Shown: in pieces, positions 33,226 through 43,948 of the stretch
Numbering within the stretch: position 1 is the first letter of the stretch
Layout of the letters: every line of letters starts with the position of its first letter
NCBI GenBank assembly: GCA_020634615.1
Contig: JACKBI010000001.1
Span: 310,001 to 374,000 of the forward strand
Length of the DNA: 64,000 bases
Source of the DNA: Anaerolineales bacterium
GTDB taxonomy: Bacteria; Chloroflexota; Anaerolineae; JAAEKA01
Reading direction: 5' to 3'
Translations under genes and position numbers: made by a program
The notes under the pieces: model-generated
Told to the model about the DNA's origin: nothing
Seen by the model: the letters and a program-made list of their open reading frames with translations, nothing else
The model's database searches: none

Positions 33226-34593
33226 CTACTGGGACTGCGGCTTCAAGATGACCTCACGCACTTCGCTCGGTGGGCTGACCGGGGTGAACTGGCCAATCCC
33301 CGCATCTTGCACCACCTGAACTGACCAGTCGAGGCGGGCTTCGACGCCATCCAGGAAGAATGGTCTCATGAACCGCTCGTCGGCGATCAGCTGCCGGCAT
33401 GGCACACTGTACTGTCCGGAACAGACGTCGCCCTTGCCCTGGATCGAGCCACCGTTGTAGACGTTTCCTTGCTGGTCGGTCGCGGTCATGTTCAACTGGT
33501 AATACTCGTCGAATGCCAACTCTTCCGCGACCGGCTGGAACTCGACGATCAGGGCCGAGTTGTACTCACGCGACGTCAACGGCTCGGGCCACAACAGGAT
33601 CGGCGCACCGTATGCCGTGCTGGGCGCCGGTGTATCGGTCGGCGGCGCCTGGGTTGGCGGCACGGCAGGCGGCTGCGTTGGTTGAACGACAACCGGACGT
33701 GGCGTCGCAGTTGGTGGTTCGGTTGGCGCTGCGGTGGGCTCGGGCGCAACGGCGAACGTGATGCCGGCGTTGCGGCCAGAGTCGCGCAGGGCCTGCACCC
33801 ACCAGATCCAGTTGCCGGCTTCCAGGCCGGCGATCACCGATCCGTCATAGGTCGTTTCAAAAGTACCGTCGGCGTCGGAAACTCCGAATACCGGGTCAAG
33901 CGTAACGCCATCGGGAAGCTCCAGCCAGGCCAGGATCGTTTCACCGCCCTGGAACCCACTGGCCCGAACGCTCAGCGGTTGTCCCACTGTAGGCGTCTGG
34001 GTGAGGACGTCAGCCCGCGGCAGGGACGGCGGGATCGGTGTCGCTGCCGGTTCGAACGTTCCCAGTTCGATGTCGTCCACCAGGAAGGTGTCGTCCTGAC
34101 GGGCCAGCAACACGCTGGCCTGCTGGTCGCCAACATCGCCCTGGCCGTCATAGGTTTCACGCCACACAACATCGACGCTGATGCGATCTCCCTGCGGTTC
34201 CGCGCCCAGCAACTCAAAGAAGCTGATATGCGGGTTGCTGAGAGCCAGCCGTCCAAGGATTAGCTCGGAAAGCCGTTCCTGACCGGCAGTAGTCAGCCGC
34301 GAGCCGTAGGCCTCGCGATAGGCGCCGGTGGAGAGTTGGCCGAGGAAATCGCGCACGACGGTCAGCGCGCGGTCCACATCAGCGTCTGTAACAGGCAGCG
34401 ATGTGGGCGTGTCCGATGGAGACAAGGTCGGCGTGTCAGCAGGCGTCGGCGGTGGCGCATCTGTAGCTTCGACCGGCGCGACGGTGGCTGGAACGGGTGA
34501 CGGCTCGCCTTCAGGTTGCCGATTGCACGCCGCTGCCAATACTAGCAACGCAGCCAGCAAGCCCAAAACAAGCAACTTTCGATAGTTGGACAT
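33226..34593 (-). CDS. Lipoprotein with Pro/Thr-rich linkers, inserted in the atp operon
   Basis: A 455-residue predicted lipoprotein. The signal peptide ends in a lipobox LVLAAAC (Cys about residue 23), followed by a Pro/Thr-rich tether. Residues about 75-195 form an NTF2/Ig-like domain (VDRALTVVRDFLGQLSTGAY, then FLVDDIELGTFEP). An Ig-like domain follows (LSVRASGFQGGETILAWLEL), then a second Pro/Thr linker and a C-terminal domain with two Cys pairs (CSGQYSVPC). No family name is clear. It lies between atpA and atpG on the same strand, with 144 and 127 bases on either side, so it is probably co-transcribed. Whether it serves the ATP synthase is unknown. Confidence 0.75.
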   Translation of the reverse strand: MSNYRKLLVLGLLAALLVLAAACNRQPEGEPSPVPATVAPVEATDAPPPTPADTPTLSPSDTPTSLPVTDADVDRALTVVRDFLGQLSTGAYREAYGSRLTTAGQERLSELILGRLALSNPHISFFELLGAEPQGDRISVDVVWRETYDGQGDVGDQQASVLLARQDDTFLVDDIELGTFEPAATPIPPSLPRADVLTQTPTVGQPLSVRASGFQGGETILAWLELPDGVTLDPVFGVSDADGTFETTYDGSVIAGLEAGNWIWWVQALRDSGRNAGITFAVAPEPTAAPTEPPTATPRPVVVQPTQPPAVPPTQAPPTDTPAPSTAYGAPILLWPEPLTSREYNSALIVEFQPVAEELAFDEYYQLNMTATDQQGNVYNGGSIQGKGDVCSGQYSVPCRQLIADERFMRPFFLDGVEARLDWSVQVVQDAGIGQFTPVSPPSEVREVILKPQSQ

Positions 34594-34737
34594 CACCCTG
34601 TCATACACCTCCGAAACATACAACTCAACTCATCTGCAAACCGGGCGACCAACCAGCCACACAGGCCGGTCAGAAGCACGGGAGCCTCCCTGCGGAGGCG
34701 AGAAACATTCTGGAATATCGCCCTGCAATGGTCGACG

Positions 34738-36246
<1,509 letters not shown>

Positions 36247-36265
36247 CTAATTGTCCTCCAGAGAC

Positions 36266-36799
36266 CTAACCTGAGAGTCCCAGGCTTTGGCGCATCGAAG
36301 CCAGGCGGCTGGCGACGCTGGTATCCAGCAGTTTGTCGCCGACGCGAATGAGAAGACCGCCCAGAATCTCCGGGTCAACGAGGAACCGGAATTCCAGGCC
36401 AAGACCAAACTGGTCGATCAGGCGCTTCTCGATGGCTGTGCGCTCTTCGCCTGTCAACTCGACAGCGCTGGTCACCTCAGCAAGCACCGCTTTCGGCCCG
36501 CCGATCACGGCGCCAAGGCTGTGTAACTCCGCCACGACATCGTTGAGAACGGCGATATCGCCGTTGGCCAACATGCCAAAGACGAAGTTTCGTACTGGCG
36601 CCGGAATGTTCTCACGCATGAGCGGCGTCAGAACTGCCTGCCTGACCTCAAAGCTGCTGGCGTCGTCGGCCAGTCGCTTGAGCAGGTCGGGGCTGCGATC
36701 GATGGCGCCAGCAATGTGCTCCAGGTTGGTAAGCCAGTCCTTGATTGCAGTCTCGAAGGCAGCTCTTGCGTAAACCTGTACCTCGCTGCTTGCGCTCAC
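36266..36799 (-). CDS. atpH: ATP synthase F1 subunit delta
   Basis: A 177-residue peripheral stalk (OSCP-like) subunit. The N-terminal helical domain VQVYARAAFETAIKDWL and the C-terminal EVTSAVELTGEERTAIEKRL plus GGLLIRVGDKLLDTSVASRL are typical. I start at the GTG at 36799, one base after the atpF stop and with GAGGA in place. An ATG at 36820 would overlap atpF by 20 bases. Confidence 0.9.
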   Translation of the reverse strand: MSASSEVQVYARAAFETAIKDWLTNLEHIAGAIDRSPDLLKRLADDASSFEVRQAVLTPLMRENIPAPVRNFVFGMLANGDIAVLNDVVAELHSLGAVIGGPKAVLAEVTSAVELTGEERTAIEKRLIDQFGLGLEFRFLVDPEILGGLLIRVGDKLLDTSVASRLASMRQSLGLSG

Positions 36800-36800
36800 G

Positions 36801-37319
36801 TTAGTTCCTCGCTGTCCCATTGGCTGTTGAGGCGGTCAAGAACTCGTTAACATAGGTGCGCTGTGCCTCGCGATTGCTCAGCTCGCGGCCGATGACCTTC
36901 TCGGCTGCCAGCAATGCCAGCTCTGCGATTTCGTTCTGCGCGTCGGCGAGAATGCGTTCGCGCTCACGAAGGGCTTCTTCGCGCGCCTGATCCAGGATTC
37001 GTTGCGCGTCCTGGCGGGCGCTGGCTTCGATCTCATCGGCCAGAGTCTCGCCGCGCTTGGAAGCGGCTGCAATACGCTCCATAGCGCCGCGCCGTTCCGA
37101 ATCCATCTGTGACTGCAATTGGGCCCGTTCAGCTTCTGCTTCGCGCCGCGCCATCTCCGCTGCTTGCAATCCCTCGGCGATTCGCTGCTTACGGCTATCA
37201 AGCATCTTTACCAGAGGCTTGAAGAGAAAGCGCTGCAAGAGAAACAGCAAGACAAAGAAGTTTACAATCTGCGCCAGCAGGAATGGGCCGTTGATGCCAA
37301 GGCTACTTAGTGCGTCCAA
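36801..37319 (-). CDS. atpF: ATP synthase Fo subunit b
   Basis: A 172-residue stator subunit. One N-terminal transmembrane helix (FLLAQIVNFFVLLFLLQRFL) leads into a long Glu/Arg-rich coiled coil (ARREAEAERAQLQSQMDSER and onward) and a C-terminal helix that binds delta (LALLAAEKVIGRELSNREAQ). Only one b gene is found, so the stalk should be a homodimer. It lies 53 bases after atpE. Confidence 0.93.
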   Translation of the reverse strand: MDALSSLGINGPFLLAQIVNFFVLLFLLQRFLFKPLVKMLDSRKQRIAEGLQAAEMARREAEAERAQLQSQMDSERRGAMERIAAASKRGETLADEIEASARQDAQRILDQAREEALRERERILADAQNEIAELALLAAEKVIGRELSNREAQRTYVNEFLTASTANGTARN

Positions 37320-37372
37320 TCCGGCACCTCCTTCTTGCCTGATGCGTGGGGTTGTCCTTCACGGAAACAACG

Positions 37373-37612
37373 TCACCCAGTAAGGCCGGGCGCGCCGACG
37401 AAGAGGAGCAACAGCGCGATAACCAGCGCATAGATCGCGATAGCCTCTGCGAAGACGATGCCCAGAATCATGTTGGTGCGGATCTCGCCAGCGGCCTCGG
37501 GATTGCGACCGATGGCCTCCATTGCCCCTGCGACCAGAAGACCAACGCCGATACCTGGGCCAATAGCGCCCAAACCAATGGCCAATGCTGGAGCGAGGAT
37601 TTCTACTCCCAT
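37373..37612 (-). CDS. atpE: ATP synthase Fo subunit c
   Basis: A 79-residue two-helix ring subunit. Helix 1 is Gly-rich (LGAIGPGIGVGLLVAGAMEA), the polar loop is GRNPEA, and helix 2 carries the ion-binding Glu in IVFAEAIAIYALVIALLLLF (E55 or so). The Glu is followed by Ala rather than Ser/Thr and helix 1 lacks the Gln of Na-type rings, so proton coupling is likely. The Shine-Dalgarno GGAGG lies just upstream. Confidence 0.95.
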   Translation of the reverse strand: MGVEILAPALAIGLGAIGPGIGVGLLVAGAMEAIGRNPEAAGEIRTNMILGIVFAEAIAIYALVIALLLLFVGAPGLTG

Positions 37613-37671
37613 GTGTGATGTCCTCCTTGGGATGAGTTTATGCGCCGAAAACTCGAATTAGCGCAAGGTTC

Positions 37672-37710
37672 TGCATTACGTATTGCGTAGTACATAGTGC
37701 GTGTCGGGAA
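37672..37710. repeat. Heptamer array ATTACGT/ATTGCGT/AGTACAT/AGTGCGT
   Basis: Four 7-base words in phase in the 161-base gap between atpB and atpE, followed by an unrelated stretch. Another word family of the same repeat class. Confidence 0.55.
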
Positions 37711-37773
37711 CCGTAATCGCTTCCGGCTGACGGCAGATACCTGTCTGCTGTTCACCGAACGCGGATTACAGAT

Positions 37774-38823
37774 CTAGTGATGATCACCGTCAGGGCCGTG
37801 ACCGACAACGGCCATGGACATGAAGATGAGAGTCAGAATCGCGAACACGAAGGCTTGCATGAAGCCGACGAACACCTCAAGGCCATAGAAAGGCAGCGGG
37901 ACAAAGAACGGCACCAGGAATGTCATGACGAACAACAGCACCGCGCCCGCGAACACATTGCCGAAAAGACGGAAGGTGAAGGAGATGATCTTGGCGAACT
38001 CGCTGACCAACTCGAGGATACCCACGAACAGGTCGATTACCTTCATGCCGGTCATGTTTGGCAGGAAGAACTTGCGGAAATACGAGCCGCCAAGCGCCTG
38101 CACGCCGATGATCTGTGTCCAGACGACCGAGATCAACGCAATGGCCAGCGGCACATTCAGGTCCGTGGCCGGTGGACGGACGAACGGTGACAGAACGTAG
38201 TAGCCGATCTCGCTTTCATGATGCACCGCGGTCTCGCCTTCACCGCTGTGTTCTGCTTCCGCTTCCTTCTCCGCATCGAGGACGTCCTTCTCGGCCCGAC
38301 TCAGGGTGTACGCCCCATCGTCGACAACCAGAGTCTTCATACCGAGCGGCAATTCCTTCACTTTGTATCCGGTAGTCACACCGGCGATCTTGTAGGCTTC
38401 CTCCAGCGGCTCGAGCTTGCCGATGCTGTCAACGCCCGGAACGAGTCCCAACCAGTTGGCAGCCAGGATGAACAACAGGATGGTCATGAAGATCGGGAAG
38501 AGTTTCTTCACCATCTTCTTGCCGGCGATATCCTCGTTGAGGTTGTAGAAGATCTCGACAAACCATTCCATCAGGTTCTGCAGCCCGCCGGGCACATCCT
38601 TCAGCTTGCGCGAAGTAAGCAAGGCCAGCACAACAAGGATGACATCGACGATCAGCGTCGCAATAAGCGTGTTGGTCAGCGTGATCGGCCCGAAATGGAA
38701 AATCGGTTCGGCGGGAAGGATGATCGCGGGAAGGGGAACCTTGAGCAGGACGGCACTGCCGATCATAGCGACCAGCACAACTACCATGACAATTGTGTTG
38801 CGGGGCGTAAAGAACTTGCGCAC
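37774..38823 (-). CDS. atpB: ATP synthase Fo subunit a
   Basis: A 349-residue membrane subunit forming the proton half-channels. The essential Arg is in ISFTFRLFGNVFAGAVLLFV and the late helices follow. Compared with typical a subunits of about 240-280 residues it carries an extra acidic and charged loop (about residues 125-190, including LDAEKEAEAEHSGEGETAVH) after the second helix, facing outside. Start is GTG at 38823 with GGAGG upstream. First gene of the atp operon; no atpI is seen before it. Confidence 0.93.
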   Translation of the reverse strand: MRKFFTPRNTIVMVVVLVAMIGSAVLLKVPLPAIILPAEPIFHFGPITLTNTLIATLIVDVILVVLALLTSRKLKDVPGGLQNLMEWFVEIFYNLNEDIAGKKMVKKLFPIFMTILLFILAANWLGLVPGVDSIGKLEPLEEAYKIAGVTTGYKVKELPLGMKTLVVDDGAYTLSRAEKDVLDAEKEAEAEHSGEGETAVHHESEIGYYVLSPFVRPPATDLNVPLAIALISVVWTQIIGVQALGGSYFRKFFLPNMTGMKVIDLFVGILELVSEFAKIISFTFRLFGNVFAGAVLLFVMTFLVPFFVPLPFYGLEVFVGFMQAFVFAILTLIFMSMAVVGHGPDGDHH

Positions 38824-38919
38824 GTCTTCGTGTCCTCCTTGGCTCAGACTTAACGGGAAAAACCAAGTGTTGTGGGAATAATGCGCCCCGGAAAAAGGCC
38901 TCCCGGGACGATTGGCAGG

Positions 38920-38948
38920 ATTATAGCAGCTTGTGACAAATCAGCCAA
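38920..38948 (-). promoter_or_regulatory. Promoter of the ATP synthase operon
   Basis: Minus strand TTGGCT (38943-38948), 17-base spacer, perfect TATAAT (38920-38925), about 97 bases before atpB. A GC-rich hairpin (CCCGG with CCGGG around 38886-38906) lies in the leader and could attenuate. Confidence 0.6.
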
Positions 38949-38997
38949 ATCACAGTCAGACGAATCTCATCGCGGGGCACGCCCACGCCGGAGGTCA

Positions 38998-39207
38998 TCA
39001 GGTGCAGCCACGCGCGCCGTCGGACGCATAGCCGCAGGCCACACAGTAAATGACCTCACTGATGACCAGTAACGCGTCGCTCCGTCCACAGGTGGGACAG
39101 TAGTCGACCGCCTGGCCATCTGGCTGTGCAACAGCATCCCCACCGGGCAGGCAAGCAATTCCTTCGCTGGTCACCGCATTGGGTTCAGGCAATCGCAAAG
39201 AGTTCAC
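38998..39207 (-). CDS. Small zinc-ribbon protein
   Basis: A 69-residue protein with two CxxC pairs, DYCPTCGRSDALLVISEVIY and YCVACGY, plus a final Cys, closely resembling the C-terminal zinc ribbons of class II ribonucleotide reductases. It may be a stand-alone zinc ribbon or a nucleic-acid-binding accessory. The start is a GTG at 39207 with GAGGAAAG nearby; an ATG at 39291 is also in frame. It lies at the end of the lipid-synthase cluster, 99 bases after the biotin carrier gene, and upstream of the atp promoter. Confidence 0.6.
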   Translation of the reverse strand: MNSLRLPEPNAVTSEGIACLPGGDAVAQPDGQAVDYCPTCGRSDALLVISEVIYCVACGYASDGARGCT

Positions 39208-39306
39208 GGTGAGTCTTTCCTCATCGGAGTTGCGCCTTCCGGTGGGACATTTCGCCAGTGGCGTGTCCGTTCCAACCCGCTCAAGCCGCATACCCGCAAT
39301 TTTGGA

Positions 39307-39801
39307 TCAGGAGATTTCGACCAGCAGATCGCCCAGCTTGACGCTGGTGCCTTCAGACACATTGAGTTCAGTCACCTTGCCGCTGCGCGGCGCGAGAATC
39401 TCGTTTTCCATTTTCATTGCTTCAAGCACCAGCAGCGGCTCGCCCACTGCTACCTCGTCGCCCAGTTCCACGCAGAGACGCACAACCAACCCGGGAATCG
39501 GCGCCTTGACACGACCGTCGCCGCTGACCGGTCGCGCCAAGCTGATGCTTCTGTCCTGGACCTCGATCTGGTGCAATCCGTCGAACACCTTGATCCAGCG
39601 CAGGTTGGGATCGACGACGACCTCATACGGTCGGCCATCGATGACAACCCATTCGATCTGCTCAACGCTTTCGATACTCGACACGGAGACATGTCGCAGC
39701 TGTCCCTTACAAATGACGGTCAGGTCATCGTTGTGCGTCAATGATGAGGTCACGTCAACTTGAAACTGTTGTCCATCAACGGTAACAGTTACCATCGTCA
39801 T
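39307..39801 (-). CDS. Biotin carboxyl carrier protein of acyl-CoA carboxylase
   Basis: A 164-residue biotin carrier. The C-terminal biotinyl domain carries the attachment motif EAMKMEN near residue 130 within LLVLEAMKMENEILAPRSGK. The N-terminal 85 residues are strand-rich and resemble the domain preceding the biotinyl unit in propionyl-CoA carboxylase alpha chains. AGGAG lies close to the ATG at 39801. Together with the next two genes this forms a three-subunit carboxylase that makes malonyl-CoA or methylmalonyl-CoA for the synthase. Confidence 0.9.
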   Translation of the reverse strand: MTMVTVTVDGQQFQVDVTSSLTHNDDLTVICKGQLRHVSVSSIESVEQIEWVVIDGRPYEVVVDPNLRWIKVFDGLHQIEVQDRSISLARPVSGDGRVKAPIPGLVVRLCVELGDEVAVGEPLLVLEAMKMENEILAPRSGKVTELNVSEGTSVKLGDLLVEIS

Positions 39802-39818
39802 AGTATCTCCTCGCCAGA

Positions 39819-41306
39819 TTAACCCGGCAACTGGCGGCCTGAGCGATGCCAGCCTTGCAGCAAGCGCTCGGGGGTCACAGGCTGTTGCGATTGCAACCGC
39901 ACTTGATAGGCAACAGCGGCGATAACAGCCAGGTCGTGCAACGTCCCGTCTGATACTTCCTGCTGAGCGCGTATCAATGGCCGTTGCAGAAATCCGGTGT
40001 CGTACTCGCCAGCGATGAAATCCGGGTCGTCCAGAATGCGCTGAAACAGCGGCAGGTTTGTCTGGATGCCTGAAATGGCAAAGTCCTGGAGCGCACGGCG
40101 CATCCGCTGCATACAATCTTCCCGCGTTTCTCCCCACACATTGAGCTTGGCAAGCATCGGGTCATAGCGCGCCGACACATTGCAGCCACTGTAGGCATAG
40201 GTGTCCACCCGCACGTAGGGACCACCCGGCAAACGGAAGCGACGCAGAAAGCCCGGACTGGGGAGGAAATTGTTCCACGGATCCTCCGCGTTGATCCGAC
40301 AAGCCATCGACGTTCCACGAATGCGGATGTCTTCCTGACTGATGCCAAGCCGCTCACCGGCCGCAATGCGAATCTGTTCGCGCACAAGGTCACGCCGCGT
40401 TGCCAATTCGGTGACAGGATGTTCGACCTGAATACGGCACTTGACCTCTGTGAAGTAGAACTGGCCGGCGGAATCCATGAGAAACTCGATGGTGCCAGCG
40501 TTGACATAGCCAAAGAGCCGCGCGATTTGCAGGGCCATCTCGTGCAGCCGCGCCCGCTGCGCCGGTGTGAGACCGGGAGCCGGCGCCTCTGACAGCAATT
40601 TCTGATTATTGCGTTGAATCGACCCGTCCCGTTCGCCCAGATGAATCAAGGTGCCGTACTGGTCACCCAGTATCTGGACATCAAGGAACGTGGCCGGTCG
40701 AATCATCTTCTCGAAGTAAAGTTGATTGGTGCCGAAAACCATCTGGCCTTCGGCGGCTGCCTCGCGAACTGCCCGCTGCAACTCGTCAGCTCGGTAGACG
40801 ATTCGACTGGCGCGTCCACGGCCACCACTGCATGATTTCACGACAATGGGGAAGCCGAGCTTTTTAGCCTGGGCCATATACACGTCTTCTTCATCTGCCT
40901 GGAAAGAGACCGAAGAGTGCAACGGCGTGGTCAACCCGGCGGCCGCTGCCGCCTTCAGCATATGGATCTTGTTGCTGAATGCTGCCATGACGTCGCTGGG
41001 CGGACCGATGAACACGATGCCCGCAGCTTCGCAGGCGGCTGAGAAATCCTCACGCTCGGCCAGGAAACCATAGCCGGGGTGGATTGCCTCAGCGCCGGTT
41101 GCCAGCGCCAGTTCCACCGTCTGTTGCACGTCAAGGTAGCCCAGCGGCGAGGTGATCTCCACGCACTCATCGGCGAGGCGAACATGTAACGAATCACGGT
41201 CACTGGCGTCGAACAGCGCCACAGTCCAGATACCCAGGTCACGACAGGCGCGCACCACTCGAACGGCGATCTCACCGCGGTTGGCAATCAGAATTTTCTT
41301 AAACAT
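39819..41306 (-). CDS. accC: Acyl-CoA carboxylase biotin carboxylase subunit
   Basis: A 495-residue ATP-grasp enzyme that carboxylates biotin on the carrier subunit. Start FKKILIANRGEIAVRVVRAC, ATP-grasp Gly-rich loop SCSGGRGRASRIVYRADEL, active-site segment CRIQVEHPVTEL, and late RINAEDPWNNFLPS are as in AccC/PccA. The loop reads GGRGRA instead of the more usual GGGGKGM pattern, a deviation worth noting. The stop is 17 bases before the carrier start. Co-transcribed with the carboxyltransferase gene upstream across a 112-base repeat-containing gap. Confidence 0.9.
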   Translation of the reverse strand: MFKKILIANRGEIAVRVVRACRDLGIWTVALFDASDRDSLHVRLADECVEITSPLGYLDVQQTVELALATGAEAIHPGYGFLAEREDFSAACEAAGIVFIGPPSDVMAAFSNKIHMLKAAAAAGLTTPLHSSVSFQADEEDVYMAQAKKLGFPIVVKSCSGGRGRASRIVYRADELQRAVREAAAEGQMVFGTNQLYFEKMIRPATFLDVQILGDQYGTLIHLGERDGSIQRNNQKLLSEAPAPGLTPAQRARLHEMALQIARLFGYVNAGTIEFLMDSAGQFYFTEVKCRIQVEHPVTELATRRDLVREQIRIAAGERLGISQEDIRIRGTSMACRINAEDPWNNFLPSPGFLRRFRLPGGPYVRVDTYAYSGCNVSARYDPMLAKLNVWGETREDCMQRMRRALQDFAISGIQTNLPLFQRILDDPDFIAGEYDTGFLQRPLIRAQQEVSDGTLHDLAVIAAVAYQVRLQSQQPVTPERLLQGWHRSGRQLPG

Positions 41307-41339
41307 TCACGTCTCCGCAAGGTGGAGGAGGTTGTTAGT

Positions 41340-41416
41340 TGTCTGGTGCGACAGTTCGTTAGTACATACACTACCACACTACCGCACTACCACACTAAAA
41401 CACTATCGAACAAAAA
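41340..41416. repeat. Octamer array ACTACCAC
   Basis: ACTACCAC, ACTACCGC, ACTACCAC, ACTAAAAC, ACTATCG in 8-base phase, preceded by TTAGT-containing reverse-complement words (about 41340-41370). It fills the gap between the carboxyltransferase and biotin carboxylase genes. Confidence 0.65.
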
Positions 41417-41418
41417 CA

Positions 41419-42966
<1,548 letters not shown>

Positions 42967-42997
42967 GGTTTGGCTCCTTCTGAAGACAAATCCAACG

Positions 42998-43855
42998 CTA
43001 ACGCGGTACTGCCATCTCCAACGCTGCCATTGACAGCACATAGGCATCCGCCGTCCGCCACCAGCCGGTCAACTGATGCGCGACAGGAGTCGTAACACCG
43101 TCATTGACGTTCCGGCGCGGAATCAGGAGAGAATCACACTCAATCTGTACCGGCGTCCACTGGGTCAGGTCGCCGTCGAACCGGCACAGAGCGGTGACAC
43201 GTCGCGTATCGACGGTCAAACCAAGTTGCAACGCTTTGAGAACCGCTTCCTTGACGCTCCAGGTTGCCGTGACCAGCATATCGGCCAGATCAGCCGTCGC
43301 GCTGCTGATCCACGCGTTCTCGGTCGCGGTCAGGAAAGTTGTCCGGAATTGCTGACTTCTCGTGTCGATCCGTTCGATGTCAGCGCCAAGCTGCAGATGC
43401 GCGGTTGCGCCGTTGGTCCGTAACAGCGCGCAGAACGCAGCGCCGTTGGAGTGGCTGATGGACAGGCTGACCGGCAAGCGCACACCGACCACCGTCAACG
43501 CTGGCCCGGCAGGCTGCTCGCCCGCCGCGCCGATCAGCGGCAATGTCTCCACCGCATCCATAGGCCAGCCGGCGTTCAACGCTTGCTGGCTGTCGAGGAT
43601 GGCAACCGGCGCGCCGCCCGGCTCACGGCCCACAAGGAGCGCGTCCAGCGGCGCATCGAATGCATACTGGTCGCGCAGGTGGCTGCGCAGAAGCTGTTTG
43701 GCCGTCCAGCGGCCCAACAGCCACTCGCGCCGTCGTTTGTCAAAGCGAAACTGTTCCAGGCGTAGCAGTTCCGCCGAACTGAACACCCCTGGCGAGGGAA
43801 CGCCCCTCGCCAGATCAGGATGTTCAGCGGCAGACTGCAGGAGCCAATCGATCAT
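42998..43855 (-). CDS. 4'-phosphopantetheinyl transferase (Sfp-type)
   Basis: A 285-residue enzyme that transfers phosphopantetheine from CoA to carrier domains. Motifs of the Sfp/AcpT family: SLSISHSNGAAFCAL (the conserved SxSH), LGADIERIDTR (metal-binding GxDxE), and the WSVKEAVLKALQLG helix (WxxKEaxxKA). The N-terminal substrate-recognition half is present, as is FDKRRREWLLGRWTAKQLL. It lies 93 bases after the giant synthase and 31 bases before the carboxyltransferase gene, so it is presumably the dedicated activating enzyme of this cluster. The apparent targets have Thr at the usual modification site. Confidence 0.88.
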   Translation of the reverse strand: MIDWLLQSAAEHPDLARGVPSPGVFSSAELLRLEQFRFDKRRREWLLGRWTAKQLLRSHLRDQYAFDAPLDALLVGREPGGAPVAILDSQQALNAGWPMDAVETLPLIGAAGEQPAGPALTVVGVRLPVSLSISHSNGAAFCALLRTNGATAHLQLGADIERIDTRSQQFRTTFLTATENAWISSATADLADMLVTATWSVKEAVLKALQLGLTVDTRRVTALCRFDGDLTQWTPVQIECDSLLIPRRNVNDGVTTPVAHQLTGWWRTADAYVLSMAALEMAVPR

Positions 43856-43884
43856 GTTCAGCCAGGGAAGCGAAAAGGTTCGCA

Positions 43885-43932
43885 GTAGCGACTTCAGTCG
43901 CCGCCGGCGTCCGGAGCGACTGAAGGCGCTAC
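43885..43932. repeat. Palindrome between the synthase and PPTase genes
   Basis: Arms 43885-43900 and 43917-43932 (GTAGCG A CTTCAGTCG type) are reverse complements over 16 bases with one mismatch. Possible intercistronic hairpin adjusting the ratio of the two products. Confidence 0.65.
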
Positions 43933-43948
43933 TACAAACCCAGGCACG

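Noticed and set aside
36266..36820. ATG at 36820 as the start of atpH
   Set aside because: It would overlap atpF by 20 bases; the GTG at 36799 has a ribosome site and gives the normal delta N-terminus.
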